Assembly: GCA_964509195.1 (NCBI GenBank)
Contig: CAZDWJ010000001.1
Location: 434,001-498,000, forward strand
Direction: 5' to 3'
DNA: 64,000 nt
Origin: UBA4802 sp964509195
GTDB lineage: Bacteria; Spirochaetota; UBA4802; UB4802
The notes beneath the pieces are model-generated. The model made no database searches. It saw only the letters and a program-made list of their open reading frames with translations, and was not told the origin of the DNA. Positions 1-8,600 of the stretch are shown here, piece by piece (within the stretch, counting starts at the first letter, position 1; the number at the start of each line of letters is the position of its first letter). The translations under genes and the position numbers were made by a program.

Positions 1-1
1 T

Positions 2-460
2 TCTCAGCAGTATAACCCTGCGGTATCACTGTATCCTGGAACGCAAGGAGAGTTTGGCACTTCTGCTCGCTTCCCATACATTGGCACATCATACCGTGTA
101 ACAGAGCACTGGCAGGCAGGAGCAATGACACGTAACCTGCCATGGCTTGATGAGCTGGTTCCCGATATGTTCTGTGAAATAAGCCCAAGTTTAGCTGCTA
201 AAAAAGGCATTAAAAATGGTGATAAGGTTGTTGTTGCAACACAACGTGGTTCAATTGAAACCTATGCACTTGTGACAGATCGTGTACAGCCTCTTAAAGT
301 GAATGGGCAGATGGTTGAAATGGTTGGCATGGTATGGCATTTTGGGTTTGGCGGTCACGCATCAGGTTCAATCTGTAACATCCTGACTCCACAATGTGGC
401 GACCCCAATACATTCATACCGGAATTTAAGGTGTTCTTAGTTGATATACGAAAGGCGTAA
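2..460 (+). CDS. Formate dehydrogenase alpha subunit, C-terminal part (5' end outside window)
   Basis: The frame is open from the first bases of the window to the stop at 460, so this is the last ~152 residues of a larger protein. It matches the C-terminal molybdopterin-dinucleotide-binding domain of FdnG/FdoG-type formate dehydrogenases: a Y-R-V-T-E-H-W segment, then ISPSLAAKKGIKNGD, a RGSIE strand, a WHFGFGG segment, and an ending with GDPNTFIPEFK. In this family the domain holds the pterin cofactor of the Mo/W enzyme that oxidises formate to CO2. The catalytic Cys/Sec region lies upstream and is not visible. The iron-sulfur beta subunit starts 16 bp downstream, so the two are co-transcribed. 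Assignment to formate dehydrogenase rather than another DMSO-reductase-family enzyme rests on these C-terminal motifs and the adjacent beta subunit. Confidence 0.88.
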   Translation, partial: SQQYNPAVSLYPGTQGEFGTSARFPYIGTSYRVTEHWQAGAMTRNLPWLDELVPDMFCEISPSLAAKKGIKNGDKVVVATQRGSIETYALVTDRVQPLKVNGQMVEMVGMVWHFGFGGHASGSICNILTPQCGDPNTFIPEFKVFLVDIRKA

Positions 461-476
461 GTGAGGAGGTGGTACT

Positions 477-1304
477 ATGTCAGAAAAAGCATTCTTGGTT
501 GATATAACAAAATGTCAGGGTTGCAGAGGCTGTCAGGTTGCTTGCAAGCAGTGGAATGGATTGCCTGGTGAAAAAACCACCTTCTTTGGTGGTCCAGAAT
601 ATACAAATCCAGCAAACCTATCTGCACTTACATGGAATCATGTGGTATTTTATCCACTGGATAGAAGTAAACCAGAGCGTCCTGTATGGAACATAAAGCA
701 TACAAAATGCTATCACTGTGCTGAAGCAAATTGTATAGCAGTATGCCCACAGATGGCAATCAAAAAGGTGGATGGATGGACGGTCATCGATCAGGATAAG
801 TGTATAGGGTGTGGTGCATGTATCAGTGCGTGCGTGTATAAAGTACCGGGCTTAAGTGAAATTGACCACAAAAATGATATGGGGCAGTATATTATTCACA
901 GAGGAAAATCGCACAAATGTAATGCGTGTACGCTGAACAAGCGTGATATTCCAGCCTGCGTTGCTACATGTCCGTCGAATGCATTAGAGTTTGGGCACAA
1001 ACAGGCTGTAATGAAAAAAGCCTTAAAACGGGTAAAAGAGCTTAAAAAAGAATTTCCAAATGCTAACGTATATGGGCTTGAGGAATTTGGTGGCCTTGGT
1101 GTGATAACAGTTCTCAGAGATAAACCAGAAAAGTACGGACTGCCTGTTGGTAAAGATGCTCAAAAGATTGATCTTACAAAATATGAATCAATTAACAGCA
1201 TCTATCACACGCTCTCAGTATTTACAATGGGTATACCATATCTGCAGAAAAAGGCGTATAATATTGCAAAAGCGCTGGCAGGTGCAGACAGGGATAGAGC
1301 ATAA
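477..1304 (+). CDS. Formate dehydrogenase iron-sulfur (beta) subunit
   Basis: A 275-residue ferredoxin-like electron-transfer subunit with four Cys-rich [4Fe-4S] motifs: C13-x2-C16-x2-C19-x3-C23, then KCYHCAEANCIAVCP, KCIGCGACISAC and KCNACTLNKRDIPACVATCP. This is the FdnH/FdhB pattern carrying electrons from the molybdopterin subunit. E. coli FdnH has a C-terminal membrane helix; none is visible here, so the enzyme is probably soluble or peripheral, passing electrons to another acceptor. A strong AGGAGG ribosome site precedes the ATG. The gene follows the alpha subunit by 16 bp and is followed by a strong terminator, so it is the last gene of the operon; no gamma (cytochrome b) subunit follows. 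Confidence 0.93.
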   Translation: MSEKAFLVDITKCQGCRGCQVACKQWNGLPGEKTTFFGGPEYTNPANLSALTWNHVVFYPLDRSKPERPVWNIKHTKCYHCAEANCIAVCPQMAIKKVDGWTVIDQDKCIGCGACISACVYKVPGLSEIDHKNDMGQYIIHRGKSHKCNACTLNKRDIPACVATCPSNALEFGHKQAVMKKALKRVKELKKEFPNANVYGLEEFGGLGVITVLRDKPEKYGLPVGKDAQKIDLTKYESINSIYHTLSVFTMGIPYLQKKAYNIAKALAGADRDRA

Positions 1305-1330
1305 GACAAAGATTATATGTATAGCTACGA

Positions 1331-1361
1331 AAAAGGCAGGTTTAACAAACCTGCCTTTTTT
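1331..1361. terminator. Bidirectional intrinsic terminator
   Basis: A perfect stem (left arm GGCAGGTTT, right arm AAACCTGCC, 3-nt loop) flanked by an A-run on the left and a T-run on the right. It sits between the convergent formate dehydrogenase and glycosidase genes and could stop transcription in both directions. Confidence 0.9.
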
Positions 1362-1384
1362 ATCAGTAACTATCGCCAAAAAAA

Positions 1385-2713
1385 TTAAAACTTTGGTTTA
1401 TATATTTCTTCAGGAAATTTTTTGAGTATAGAAGTGGCCAGTGCATTTGCCTTTGCAATCTGAGCATACAGTTTGCCGCTTGACTTTATTGTCCGCTTCT
1501 GTGTTTTGAAATCAACATGTACCAGACCAAAACGTGACATATACCCTTGCGCCCATTCAAAATTGTCAATAAGCGACCAGTGGAAATAGCCTTTTATATC
1601 AACGCCTTCCTGTAATGCTGCATACATCATCTTGAGATGGTCAATAAGTACCTTCTGTCGCCAGGTATCATCATCGGTACCAATACCGTTTTCTGTAATG
1701 TAAATTGGTAAATGCGGAAAAGACTGATGCATTCGTTTTATAGCCAGGTAAAAGCCTTCAGGGTATGGTTCCCATCCTAAACCTGCACATAATTTTTCTT
1801 TTCCACAAAGAGGATTGTCAGTTGATGATTGTGCAATATCTTTTAATTTTAGTGATACAAGCAAAAAGTTATAGTAATTGAGACCAATAAAATCATTGGT
1901 GTTTAACAATTCTTTGTGATGGGAAATACATTGTAAGGGAAGTTTGCCGTTTTTCAGTGCGCGTATAACTGCTCCATTAAATAGATAATCCACTAACCTT
2001 GCCATAATTCTATCAGCAAAGCTTTGTGGGTTATATGGCCTGGGTATCTGCACGTTATGAACGATTCCAACCTTAGCGTCAGGGTCAACTGCTTTTATTG
2101 CATGATATGCGATAGCATGCAAAAGCATTACAGTGCCCAGGGCTTTTATTGCCTTAAAGATATTCTTTTCTCCAGGGGCAAACATATCAGTAATGTAGCC
2201 TAACATCACGATGCCTGGCTCATTAATGGTATTCCAGTATTTCACTTTTCCCTTGAAAGTCTGTGCCAGCAGGCGGCAGAATTGGGCAAAATGTTCCAGA
2301 TGTTCCCTGTCACGGTTAAGCAACCCACCTTCATTGAACCACCAGATGGGCAACGTAAAGTGAAGCAGTGTCACAAATGGTGTAATTTTTCGCTTTAAAA
2401 GCTCATCGATCATTTTTTGATAGTGGTCAAGTGCTTTTTTATCAAGGGTACCAGGTTGAGGAAAAATGCGTGACCACTCAATAGACATGCGGTAGGCATT
2501 ACAGTTAAGTTTTTTTAGAAGGTCAAAGTCCTGTTTGTAGCGGTTCCAGTGGTCGCATGCTATCAGTGCACTATCGTTGTTTTTTATTTTTCCTGTTTTC
2601 TCAAACATCCACCAATTGTTGTTTGTATTCCCGCCTTCTATCTGATGAGCAGCAGTTGCTGTCCCCCATAAAAAGCCTTTTGGAAAATGTATTTCATTTG
2701 GTTTTGGCGGCAT
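1385..2713 (-). CDS. GH1 family beta-glucosidase / 6-phospho-beta-glucosidase
   Basis: A 442-residue glycoside hydrolase family 1 enzyme, normal length for the family. The N-terminus has the FPKGFLWGTATAAHQIEG signature. The acid/base Glu165 sits in TINEP, and the nucleophile Glu341 in YITENG. It should hydrolyse beta-linked glucosides with retention of configuration. There is no signal peptide, so it acts in the cytoplasm on imported disaccharides. No PTS or transporter gene lies next to it, which makes a phospho-specific enzyme less likely, but the sequence alone does not settle substrate. It is divergent from the cyclase gene at 2917. The start is supported by an AAAGGAGATAG ribosome site. 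Confidence 0.93.
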   Translation of the reverse strand: MPPKPNEIHFPKGFLWGTATAAHQIEGGNTNNNWWMFEKTGKIKNNDSALIACDHWNRYKQDFDLLKKLNCNAYRMSIEWSRIFPQPGTLDKKALDHYQKMIDELLKRKITPFVTLLHFTLPIWWFNEGGLLNRDREHLEHFAQFCRLLAQTFKGKVKYWNTINEPGIVMLGYITDMFAPGEKNIFKAIKALGTVMLLHAIAYHAIKAVDPDAKVGIVHNVQIPRPYNPQSFADRIMARLVDYLFNGAVIRALKNGKLPLQCISHHKELLNTNDFIGLNYYNFLLVSLKLKDIAQSSTDNPLCGKEKLCAGLGWEPYPEGFYLAIKRMHQSFPHLPIYITENGIGTDDDTWRQKVLIDHLKMMYAALQEGVDIKGYFHWSLIDNFEWAQGYMSRFGLVHVDFKTQKRTIKSSGKLYAQIAKANALATSILKKFPEEIYKPKF

Positions 2714-2916
2714 AAGCTATCTCCTTTATAATAAAAATAATAGTTAAAGTGTATAACTATCACACGTGTAATAATTATTGTATAATACTAAAAATCAATA
2801 AAAAAATAGGTGCGATAGTTACTGTAACAAAATTCTTTTGATTGAATCATAGTGTAAAAAAGTAATTGCACAAAATATTACATGTACCACTATACCTATT
2901 TTTAAGAAAGGCTATC

Positions 2917-4353
2917 ATGAATGTTCAAACACTTATAACACTATTAGACTGGCGCAGCTTGATTGATATACCTATTCTGTCGTTTATTGTATTTTTATTT
3001 TATACAACATTGCGCTCTACGGGCTCATGGCGGATAGGGTTGGGTATTATTGTTGCTCTATTATTTTATCTTGTAGCCCGCTTTATCAGGCTTCCCGGTG
3101 TTGAGTGGGTTTTTAATAATGTAAGCAATATTGCATTGATAGCACTCATCATTATATTTCAGCCAGAGATTAGAAAAATTTTTGAAAGGACAGCTTCCAC
3201 ATTCAAGGTTAAAAAACTTCTCAAAGAATCATCAGGATTTATTACACAGATCGCTAAAGCAGTGTTTGTACTGGCAGAGCGGCGGTGGGGGGCTATTATT
3301 GTTATACCGGGGAAGGATGAGGTTAGCAATAAAATTAGTGGTGGATTTGCAATTAATGCTGATATAAGCGTACCACTTATTGTAAGCATCTTTGATCCGC
3401 ATTCACCGGGCCATGATGGTGCAATGCTTGTGGAGAATGGAAAGATTTTTGGTTTTGGGTACCGGTTGCCACTATCGTCCTCAGAAAAGCTTGATTACCG
3501 TTTTGGGACACGGCATCATGCATCATTGGGATTATCAGAGATATGTGATGCAATGGTAATTACAATATCTGAGGAACGGGGTACTGTATCACTATTTCAT
3601 TCAGGTTCTTTTGTACAGATAGATAGTGAAGAAAAGTTAGAAGCTGAGATAAAAAACCATCTCAAGGATTTAAGCATGTTTTTCCCTGTAACATCAAAAC
3701 GGAAAGCGCGAAGCATTCGCCTTGCTGAAGCTATTTTTAGTTTGATTATAGGGACATGTATATGGTTGGCAATAGTTATAAATGCAAGTCAAGTGACACA
3801 GCGAACATATACCATACCAGTGCAGTACAATCTGCCACCCAAGATGGTGTTAATAGGTGAAAAGCCACAGTCAGTACGCATATCATTATCCGGAAGCGTA
3901 AGTCAGGTGGAAAGTATTCAGCCCTATGAACTAAAAGCTTTTATTGATTTATCAGATACTTCGCCGGGAGAGCACCTGGTTAATTTACAGCGAAAGAATT
4001 TTAATGTGCCCAATGATGTTCATATAGTAGACATAGAACCTCCGCAGATCAAGCTGGTGCTGCATACCATGGAACAGCGCGACGTTGAAATAAAGCCCCA
4101 GCTAGTTGGTTCTTTGCCACCCGGCTATGAAATCACTTCGGTTGATGTGAGCCCTTCAAAAATACCAGTAGTATATACAACCGATTTGGAAAACCCAGAA
4201 AATATTTATTTGACTACCACACCTATTTATGTTACTACACTACAACAAAGTATCAAACTTTCAACCAAGATAGTTGCTCCACAGGGGGTCTATCCAATAG
4301 ACTCATCTAACTGGCCAGATGTCACTGTGATGATATATATTCATAAAAAATAG
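2917..4353 (+). CDS. dacA: Diadenylate cyclase (CdaA/DacA) fused to YbbR (CdaR-like) domains
   Basis: Makes c-di-AMP from two ATP. Three N-terminal membrane helices lie at roughly residues 17-85. A DAC (DisA_N) domain follows, with DGA at 167-169 and the second motif as RHH (199-201), where the family normally has RHR. A further membrane helix (about 271-290) leads into YbbR-type extracytoplasmic repeats up to residue 478. In Firmicutes the cyclase (CdaA) and its YbbR regulator (CdaR) are separate adjacent genes; here they form one chain. I chose the ATG at 2917, with AAGAAAGG upstream, over an in-frame TTG at 2866. Phosphofructokinase begins 15 bp downstream, likely the same operon. The Arg-to-His change raises the question of activity. 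Confidence 0.9.
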   Translation: MNVQTLITLLDWRSLIDIPILSFIVFLFYTTLRSTGSWRIGLGIIVALLFYLVARFIRLPGVEWVFNNVSNIALIALIIIFQPEIRKIFERTASTFKVKKLLKESSGFITQIAKAVFVLAERRWGAIIVIPGKDEVSNKISGGFAINADISVPLIVSIFDPHSPGHDGAMLVENGKIFGFGYRLPLSSSEKLDYRFGTRHHASLGLSEICDAMVITISEERGTVSLFHSGSFVQIDSEEKLEAEIKNHLKDLSMFFPVTSKRKARSIRLAEAIFSLIIGTCIWLAIVINASQVTQRTYTIPVQYNLPPKMVLIGEKPQSVRISLSGSVSQVESIQPYELKAFIDLSDTSPGEHLVNLQRKNFNVPNDVHIVDIEPPQIKLVLHTMEQRDVEIKPQLVGSLPPGYEITSVDVSPSKIPVVYTTDLENPENIYLTTTPIYVTTLQQSIKLSTKIVAPQGVYPIDSSNWPDVTVMIYIHKK

Positions 4354-4368
4354 TCCTAGGAGCAGTAT

Positions 4369-5679
4369 ATGCCAACAACAATAAAAAATTTAGGGCCATG
4401 TACGATTGATTCGCCACTATTAAAAAAATATAGCCAGCGTGATGCAGCATTTGTAAGCGATGACGTACGTGTTCGGTTCAATGCTTTCATTGGGAAAAAT
4501 CCTCCCAAAGGTGGTGAACAAATCGAAAGTTTTGAGGCAGCAGGACCGCGTGAAAAGATTTTTTTTGATCCAGGAAAGATTAGAGTAGCAATTACCAGTT
4601 GTGGAGGGCTATGCCCGGGAATAAACGATGTTATACGGTCGTTAGTTATGGAATCATACTATGGATATGGGGTAAAGAATATTATCGGCATTCCCTATGG
4701 CTATAATGGGCTCAATCCTGATTATAATTATCAGCCTGTTACACTTACACCTGACTTTGTAAAATCAATACATATGCAGGGAGGCAGCATATTAGGCTCA
4801 TCGCGGGGTGGCACAAAGGATATGGATAAGCTGGTAGATACCCTGGAAAGGCTTGGTGTAAGTATATTATATACTATTGGTGGCGATGGTACACTACGGG
4901 GTGCACATGATATAGCAATGATTGCAGAAAAAAGAGGCCTAAAGCTTGCAGTTGTTGGTATACCCAAGACTATTGATAATGATATAAGTTTTATCCAGCG
5001 TTCATTTGGTTTTGAAACAGCATTTTCAATTGCGGTTGATGCCATCTATGCGGCACACACTGAAGCCGAAGGTGCCCCCAATGGGATTGGCCTGGTCAAA
5101 CTTATGGGGCGTCACTCAGGATTTATAGCAGCAAATGCAGCGCTTGCAAGCAGTGATGTTAATTTTGTTTTGGTACCTGAGGTGCCTTTTGAGCTGGAGG
5201 GCCCAAATGGCTTATGTGCACATTTAGAAGAGCGTTTGCATAAAAGAGGTCATGCGGTTATATGTGTAGCCGAAGGAGCAGGCCAGGAAATTTTACAAAA
5301 AAATTCAGAAAAAAAATATGATGCATCAGGAAATGTTAAACTTGCAGACATTGGGGTGTACCTTAAGGAAAAAATACAGGAATATTTTGACAAGAAAGGG
5401 ATAGAAATTAATTTAAAATATATTGACCCAAGCTACATGATCCGCAGTGCTCCTGCAGTCCCCAACGATTCCATTTACTGCACGCTTTTAGGGCAGAATG
5501 CAGTGCATGCGGGGATGGCAGGTAAAACTGATATGGTTATTGGGCAGTGGAGCAACATATATACACATGTTCCTATTGAAGTTGCCATATCACAGCGAAA
5601 GCGCATTGACCCGCGTTCACGATTTTACAGCAGCGTACTTGATGCAACCGGTCAACCATCAGAAATGGTCAACACATAG
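4369..5679 (+). CDS. 6-phosphofructokinase, PPi-PFK superfamily clade, probably ATP-dependent
   Basis: Phosphorylates fructose 6-phosphate in glycolysis. The 436-residue length and the N-terminal extension before the Rossmann-like core (ITSCGGLCPGIND at about 76-88) match the long clade that includes trypanosome, Entamoeba and spirochaete enzymes. The donor-site motif is GGDGT (161-165): Gly at the position where PPi enzymes have Asp (GGDD). PKTIDND (189-195) keeps the Lys usual in the PPi clade. Published work on this clade ties the Asp/Gly choice to PPi versus ATP use, so ATP is the better guess, though annotation pipelines often call it diphosphate-dependent. Ribosome site CTAGGAG. Located 15 bp after the c-di-AMP cyclase. 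Confidence 0.9.
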   Translation: MPTTIKNLGPCTIDSPLLKKYSQRDAAFVSDDVRVRFNAFIGKNPPKGGEQIESFEAAGPREKIFFDPGKIRVAITSCGGLCPGINDVIRSLVMESYYGYGVKNIIGIPYGYNGLNPDYNYQPVTLTPDFVKSIHMQGGSILGSSRGGTKDMDKLVDTLERLGVSILYTIGGDGTLRGAHDIAMIAEKRGLKLAVVGIPKTIDNDISFIQRSFGFETAFSIAVDAIYAAHTEAEGAPNGIGLVKLMGRHSGFIAANAALASSDVNFVLVPEVPFELEGPNGLCAHLEERLHKRGHAVICVAEGAGQEILQKNSEKKYDASGNVKLADIGVYLKEKIQEYFDKKGIEINLKYIDPSYMIRSAPAVPNDSIYCTLLGQNAVHAGMAGKTDMVIGQWSNIYTHVPIEVAISQRKRIDPRSRFYSSVLDATGQPSEMVNT

Positions 5680-5837
5680 GGAATCTTTTAGAAACTAATG
5701 TATAAGGGAGTGTCAGTAAATTATTAATGATAACAGTAGATTTTGCTTAAGTTTGCATATGAGATTAGGAAAGATATTTATTGTATGTGATAGTATTTGT
5801 ATTTAGAAAATATAATTAAGCTTATAGGAGGTTTGCC

Positions 5838-6356
5838 GTGGCTAAAGGATATCGTTACGCACCTGTCATTTGTGCAGGCATTACAGTTATCGCACTGGTG
5901 GGTAGTATCATTGGAATTTGGAAAAATATTCCTCTGATTATAGCTGTATGTTTGATTCCTGCTATTATTTATGAAATATACAGAACCGAAGGTGTGTTTA
6001 CTACACTGGCATCATGGCTGGCATTGATAATTACAATAGGTGCGATGTATGTTATATACACAAAGACAATGATAGATTTGCTACCCTATATTGCTAAGTT
6101 TGTCAGGATTCCTGTTGCCAGCATGCGTATACCAGCAGGGTTAATTGCTCCGGTATTGCTTGTGATCATATCAGTATTTTTATTTAAAAGGACTTCAGGG
6201 ATTTATACACGGTGGTTGGCAGTGGTAATACTAATTACATCAGTTGCACTGTTTTATGGCATTGATCCACAGTTAATAAAAAGTGTGCTGACCACCAGTG
6301 AAGTTCAGCAAAACATTAAAGAGGGTGTAAAACGGGGTATCAAAAATATCCATTAA
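5838..6356 (+). CDS. Small multi-pass membrane protein, unknown function
   Basis: A 172-residue protein that I do not recognise. It is strongly hydrophobic, with about five to six predicted membrane segments (first near residues 9-28, then 29-45, 50-70, 95-115 and 125-145) and a short basic C-terminal tail. The start is GTG at 5838, set by an AGGAGG site 6 nt upstream. It stands alone, 158 bp after the phosphofructokinase, and its stop codon is 2 bp from the stop of the convergent acyltransferase gene, leaving no room for a terminator between them. Confidence 0.7.
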   Translation: MAKGYRYAPVICAGITVIALVGSIIGIWKNIPLIIAVCLIPAIIYEIYRTEGVFTTLASWLALIITIGAMYVIYTKTMIDLLPYIAKFVRIPVASMRIPAGLIAPVLLVIISVFLFKRTSGIYTRWLAVVILITSVALFYGIDPQLIKSVLTTSEVQQNIKEGVKRGIKNIH

Positions 6357-6358
6357 TT

Positions 6359-7531
6359 TTACCACACCTGCAATGAAGGTACTTCAGTAGTATTGCAGTG
6401 CTTATCAAAAATGGCTTTTATTGATTGATAATCAATTGAAAGCAGTTCATTTGCGGTAAAGCCAACGGGATTTTCCTTACGATATGTTTTAATGGGAAAC
6501 GAAGAGAGCACCCGCTGTGTATTTATACTATAGCAGCCATTTTTTTTCTCAATATATCCCTTTTTTATGCAAAATTTTAAAAACCGTTTTAATTTTTTGT
6601 GGCGATAGTTCATATCATTAAGATACTCATCGATATTGGGGAGCTTCCCTTCCTTCACCAGTGCAATAACATCATTTATTATTGCATCTAACTGCGATGC
6701 TATTTCTTCTTTTTTAAGAGCTATCGCTTTATCAATCTCCTCTACTGCCACCGATAGACGCTGCAGATATACAGATGCAATCTGGCTGAATGTAATAGTA
6801 TGCAAGTCCTTTAATATTTCAGAAACCTTAGATAAAAATGTATCCTTTTCGTCCAGGATGAAAACTGGTTTGCCAACGTTGATAAAAATATCTTTCTTGC
6901 CTACCATGCATCGGTCAACTTTTACGTTAATGGGAAGAATATAAAGCTTTTTTTTAAAATGCCTGTAGGTGCTATCAACAAGCTGATAAATGCCGCTACG
7001 CAAATTCTTAAGTCCTCCAAAGCCCCACGTAGTGCCCTCAGGGAAAATGAGAGTGGAAAATCCACTGTGAATTGAACTTTTAAGTTTTTCCATCTGAGCA
7101 TATATTTCAGACTTCATTGCTTCCTTATTGTTGAAATCTTCTATAAAGGGGCGCGGGATATCAATGAGTTTCATTTTTTTAAAAAAAGCTTTTGGGAGCC
7201 CTGTCTTATCCAGAAAATAAAATGTGTAATAGGCTAATTTATTTTTTCTTCCAAAATTTGATGACAGATAATAGCCGCTTAAAAAATCCTTTTTGGCCAT
7301 AATGACAAAGTGTGGACGGGGCTTTAGCGTGTAGTATACTTTTGAAAGTGATGGGACTTCAAAATAGCTATCATGTGTTGGTGTAAATATTACAAGGTCA
7401 GGGATGTTTTTAAGATATTCTTTTCCTTTGAGGTGAGTTCTGTGGCGCATAAGTTTAGAAGCAATTTTGAAACATAGTATAAAAAATTCATACAGTATAC
7501 CATTTGAGCTCTTCATAAGCAGTTCCTTCAT
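6359..7531 (-). CDS. PlsC-like lysophospholipid acyltransferase family protein
   Basis: A 390-residue protein with an N-terminal PlsC (glycerophosphate acyltransferase-type) domain. The catalytic motif is H53-x4-E58 (HDSYFE), where the family usually has Hx4D. Motif III is FPEGT (163-167), followed by a GLKNLRSG segment. Such enzymes acylate lysophosphatidic acid or related lipids at the inner membrane. The C-terminal ~150 residues, mostly helical and ending in a winged-helix-like stretch, are not part of the standard domain; I cannot assign them. The acyl acceptor is therefore uncertain. The start is ATG at 7531. Convergent with the membrane protein at 5838. Confidence 0.78.
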   Translation of the reverse strand: MKELLMKSSNGILYEFFILCFKIASKLMRHRTHLKGKEYLKNIPDLVIFTPTHDSYFEVPSLSKVYYTLKPRPHFVIMAKKDFLSGYYLSSNFGRKNKLAYYTFYFLDKTGLPKAFFKKMKLIDIPRPFIEDFNNKEAMKSEIYAQMEKLKSSIHSGFSTLIFPEGTTWGFGGLKNLRSGIYQLVDSTYRHFKKKLYILPINVKVDRCMVGKKDIFINVGKPVFILDEKDTFLSKVSEILKDLHTITFSQIASVYLQRLSVAVEEIDKAIALKKEEIASQLDAIINDVIALVKEGKLPNIDEYLNDMNYRHKKLKRFLKFCIKKGYIEKKNGCYSINTQRVLSSFPIKTYRKENPVGFTANELLSIDYQSIKAIFDKHCNTTEVPSLQVW

Positions 7532-7744
7532 TCAATGAAATTTGATATATTTAAGATATTTTATGAATAATGCAATGTCAATCCATTTATACAAAAAATG
7601 AAAATTGATAATTTTTGGTAATTAATAAGTTTTTAAACGTACATACAACTATGCTGTGTTTGAAGGGGTTGCACACTTTATTGTTCATGGAAAAACGTAG
7701 GTGGTAATTACGTAAAAATTTATATTTTTTGGTAATAAAAAATA

Positions 7745-7803
7745 TTGACGAATACATGCAGGTGCAGTAGATTTAACTAAATGATTAAATTATTTAGTTA
7801 AAT
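7745..7803 (+). promoter_or_regulatory. Promoter and palindromic TetR-type operator
   Basis: TTGACG (7745-7750) and TAGATT (7768-7773) are spaced 17 bp apart. A perfect 12-bp inverted repeat, ATTTAACTAAAT (7771-7782) and ATTTAGTTAAAT (7792-7803) with a 9-bp spacer, overlaps the -10 box. This is the expected layout for autorepression of the TetR regulator and its efflux operon starting at 7857. Confidence 0.75.
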
Positions 7804-7815
7804 CAAATAGTTAAT

Positions 7816-7837
7816 TTTATGAGCTATCGCTCATAAA
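7816..7837 (+). other. 5'-leader stem-loop carrying the GAGCTATCGC motif
   Basis: Arms TTTATGAGC (7816-7824) and GCTCATAAA (7829-7837) are perfectly complementary around a TATC loop. The hairpin contains one copy of the dispersed GAGCTATCGC motif and lies in the leader between the TetR operator and the regulator's ribosome site (AAGGGG before 7857). It is not followed by a T-run, so it is not a terminator. Confidence 0.5.
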
Positions 7838-7856
7838 TATATTAAAAAGGGGCACA

Positions 7857-8600
7857 ATGCAATCATTTAAATATTCCAAAGAAACCCGTGATGTAATTCT
7901 CAATGCAGCAAAAAAAGAATTTGCAGAGCGCGGCTACAGTGGCGCACGGATGAGTTCAATAGCAAGGCGGGCGGGGGTTAATCAAGCGCTGATACACTAC
8001 TACTTTTCCAGCAAAGAAAAGCTGTACCGAGAAGTGCTGGAGTTGTTATTTCATCATGAGGAATCGACAATAATTGAGGCTTATTTTAAAGACGATGTAT
8101 TGACTCCACCTGAAGCATTGTATGTGGCAATATATATTCTTGTGTACCTGCATCATGATGCTATTGATCCTGAAACAAACAGGATAATATCATGGGAGAT
8201 TGCAGAAGGTGGGGAAACATTTAAAAAGCTTTTAATAGAGTATCTCTACCCACGATTAGATAGAATTACATTCATTATACAGCAAGGCATTGAAGAGGGG
8301 TATTTTGAAACCAGTGATCCATTCCTCATAGTATTTAACCTGGTAAATTTTATTATATCCTTTGAGAATAACAAGCAGTATTTAAAAGATACACCATGGT
8401 ATGGACGCTTTTATGGTGGTGATGATGGCAGGAGATTGTTTGATTATACACTCACCGTAACATTTAAAGCTCTGACCCCAAAAGGGAAGCAATTTGCGTT
8501 GCCTCAGATTAGCAATAAGTTACAACTCAAATTACATACAATAATTGATAAGCTTAAAAGTACTCAGGGAGAACGATATGCATTGTCCAAAGAGTTATAA
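7857..8600 (+). CDS. TetR/AcrR family transcriptional regulator of efflux operon
   Basis: A 247-residue repressor. The N-terminal helix-turn-helix (about residues 8-57) has the family pattern: ILNAAKKEFAERGYSGARMS, then SIARRAGVNQALIHYYFSSK. The remaining helical domain would bind an inducer, often the drug or lipid the pump exports. It is the first gene of a regulator-TolC-MFP-RND operon: the TolC gene starts inside its 3' end (8578), so translation is probably coupled. A perfect inverted repeat over the promoter (7771-7803) is the likely binding site. It is longer than a minimal TetR (~200 residues), with an extra C-terminal stretch of about 35 residues. Confidence 0.92.
   Translation: MQSFKYSKETRDVILNAAKKEFAERGYSGARMSSIARRAGVNQALIHYYFSSKEKLYREVLELLFHHEESTIIEAYFKDDVLTPPEALYVAIYILVYLHHDAIDPETNRIISWEIAEGGETFKKLLIEYLYPRLDRITFIIQQGIEEGYFETSDPFLIVFNLVNFIISFENNKQYLKDTPWYGRFYGGDDGRRLFDYTLTVTFKALTPKGKQFALPQISNKLQLKLHTIIDKLKSTQGERYALSKEL

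Noticed and set aside
1147..1425. Open frame overlapping the FDH beta gene end
   Set aside because: No ribosome site, runs through the terminator, and lies in another frame of a clear gene.
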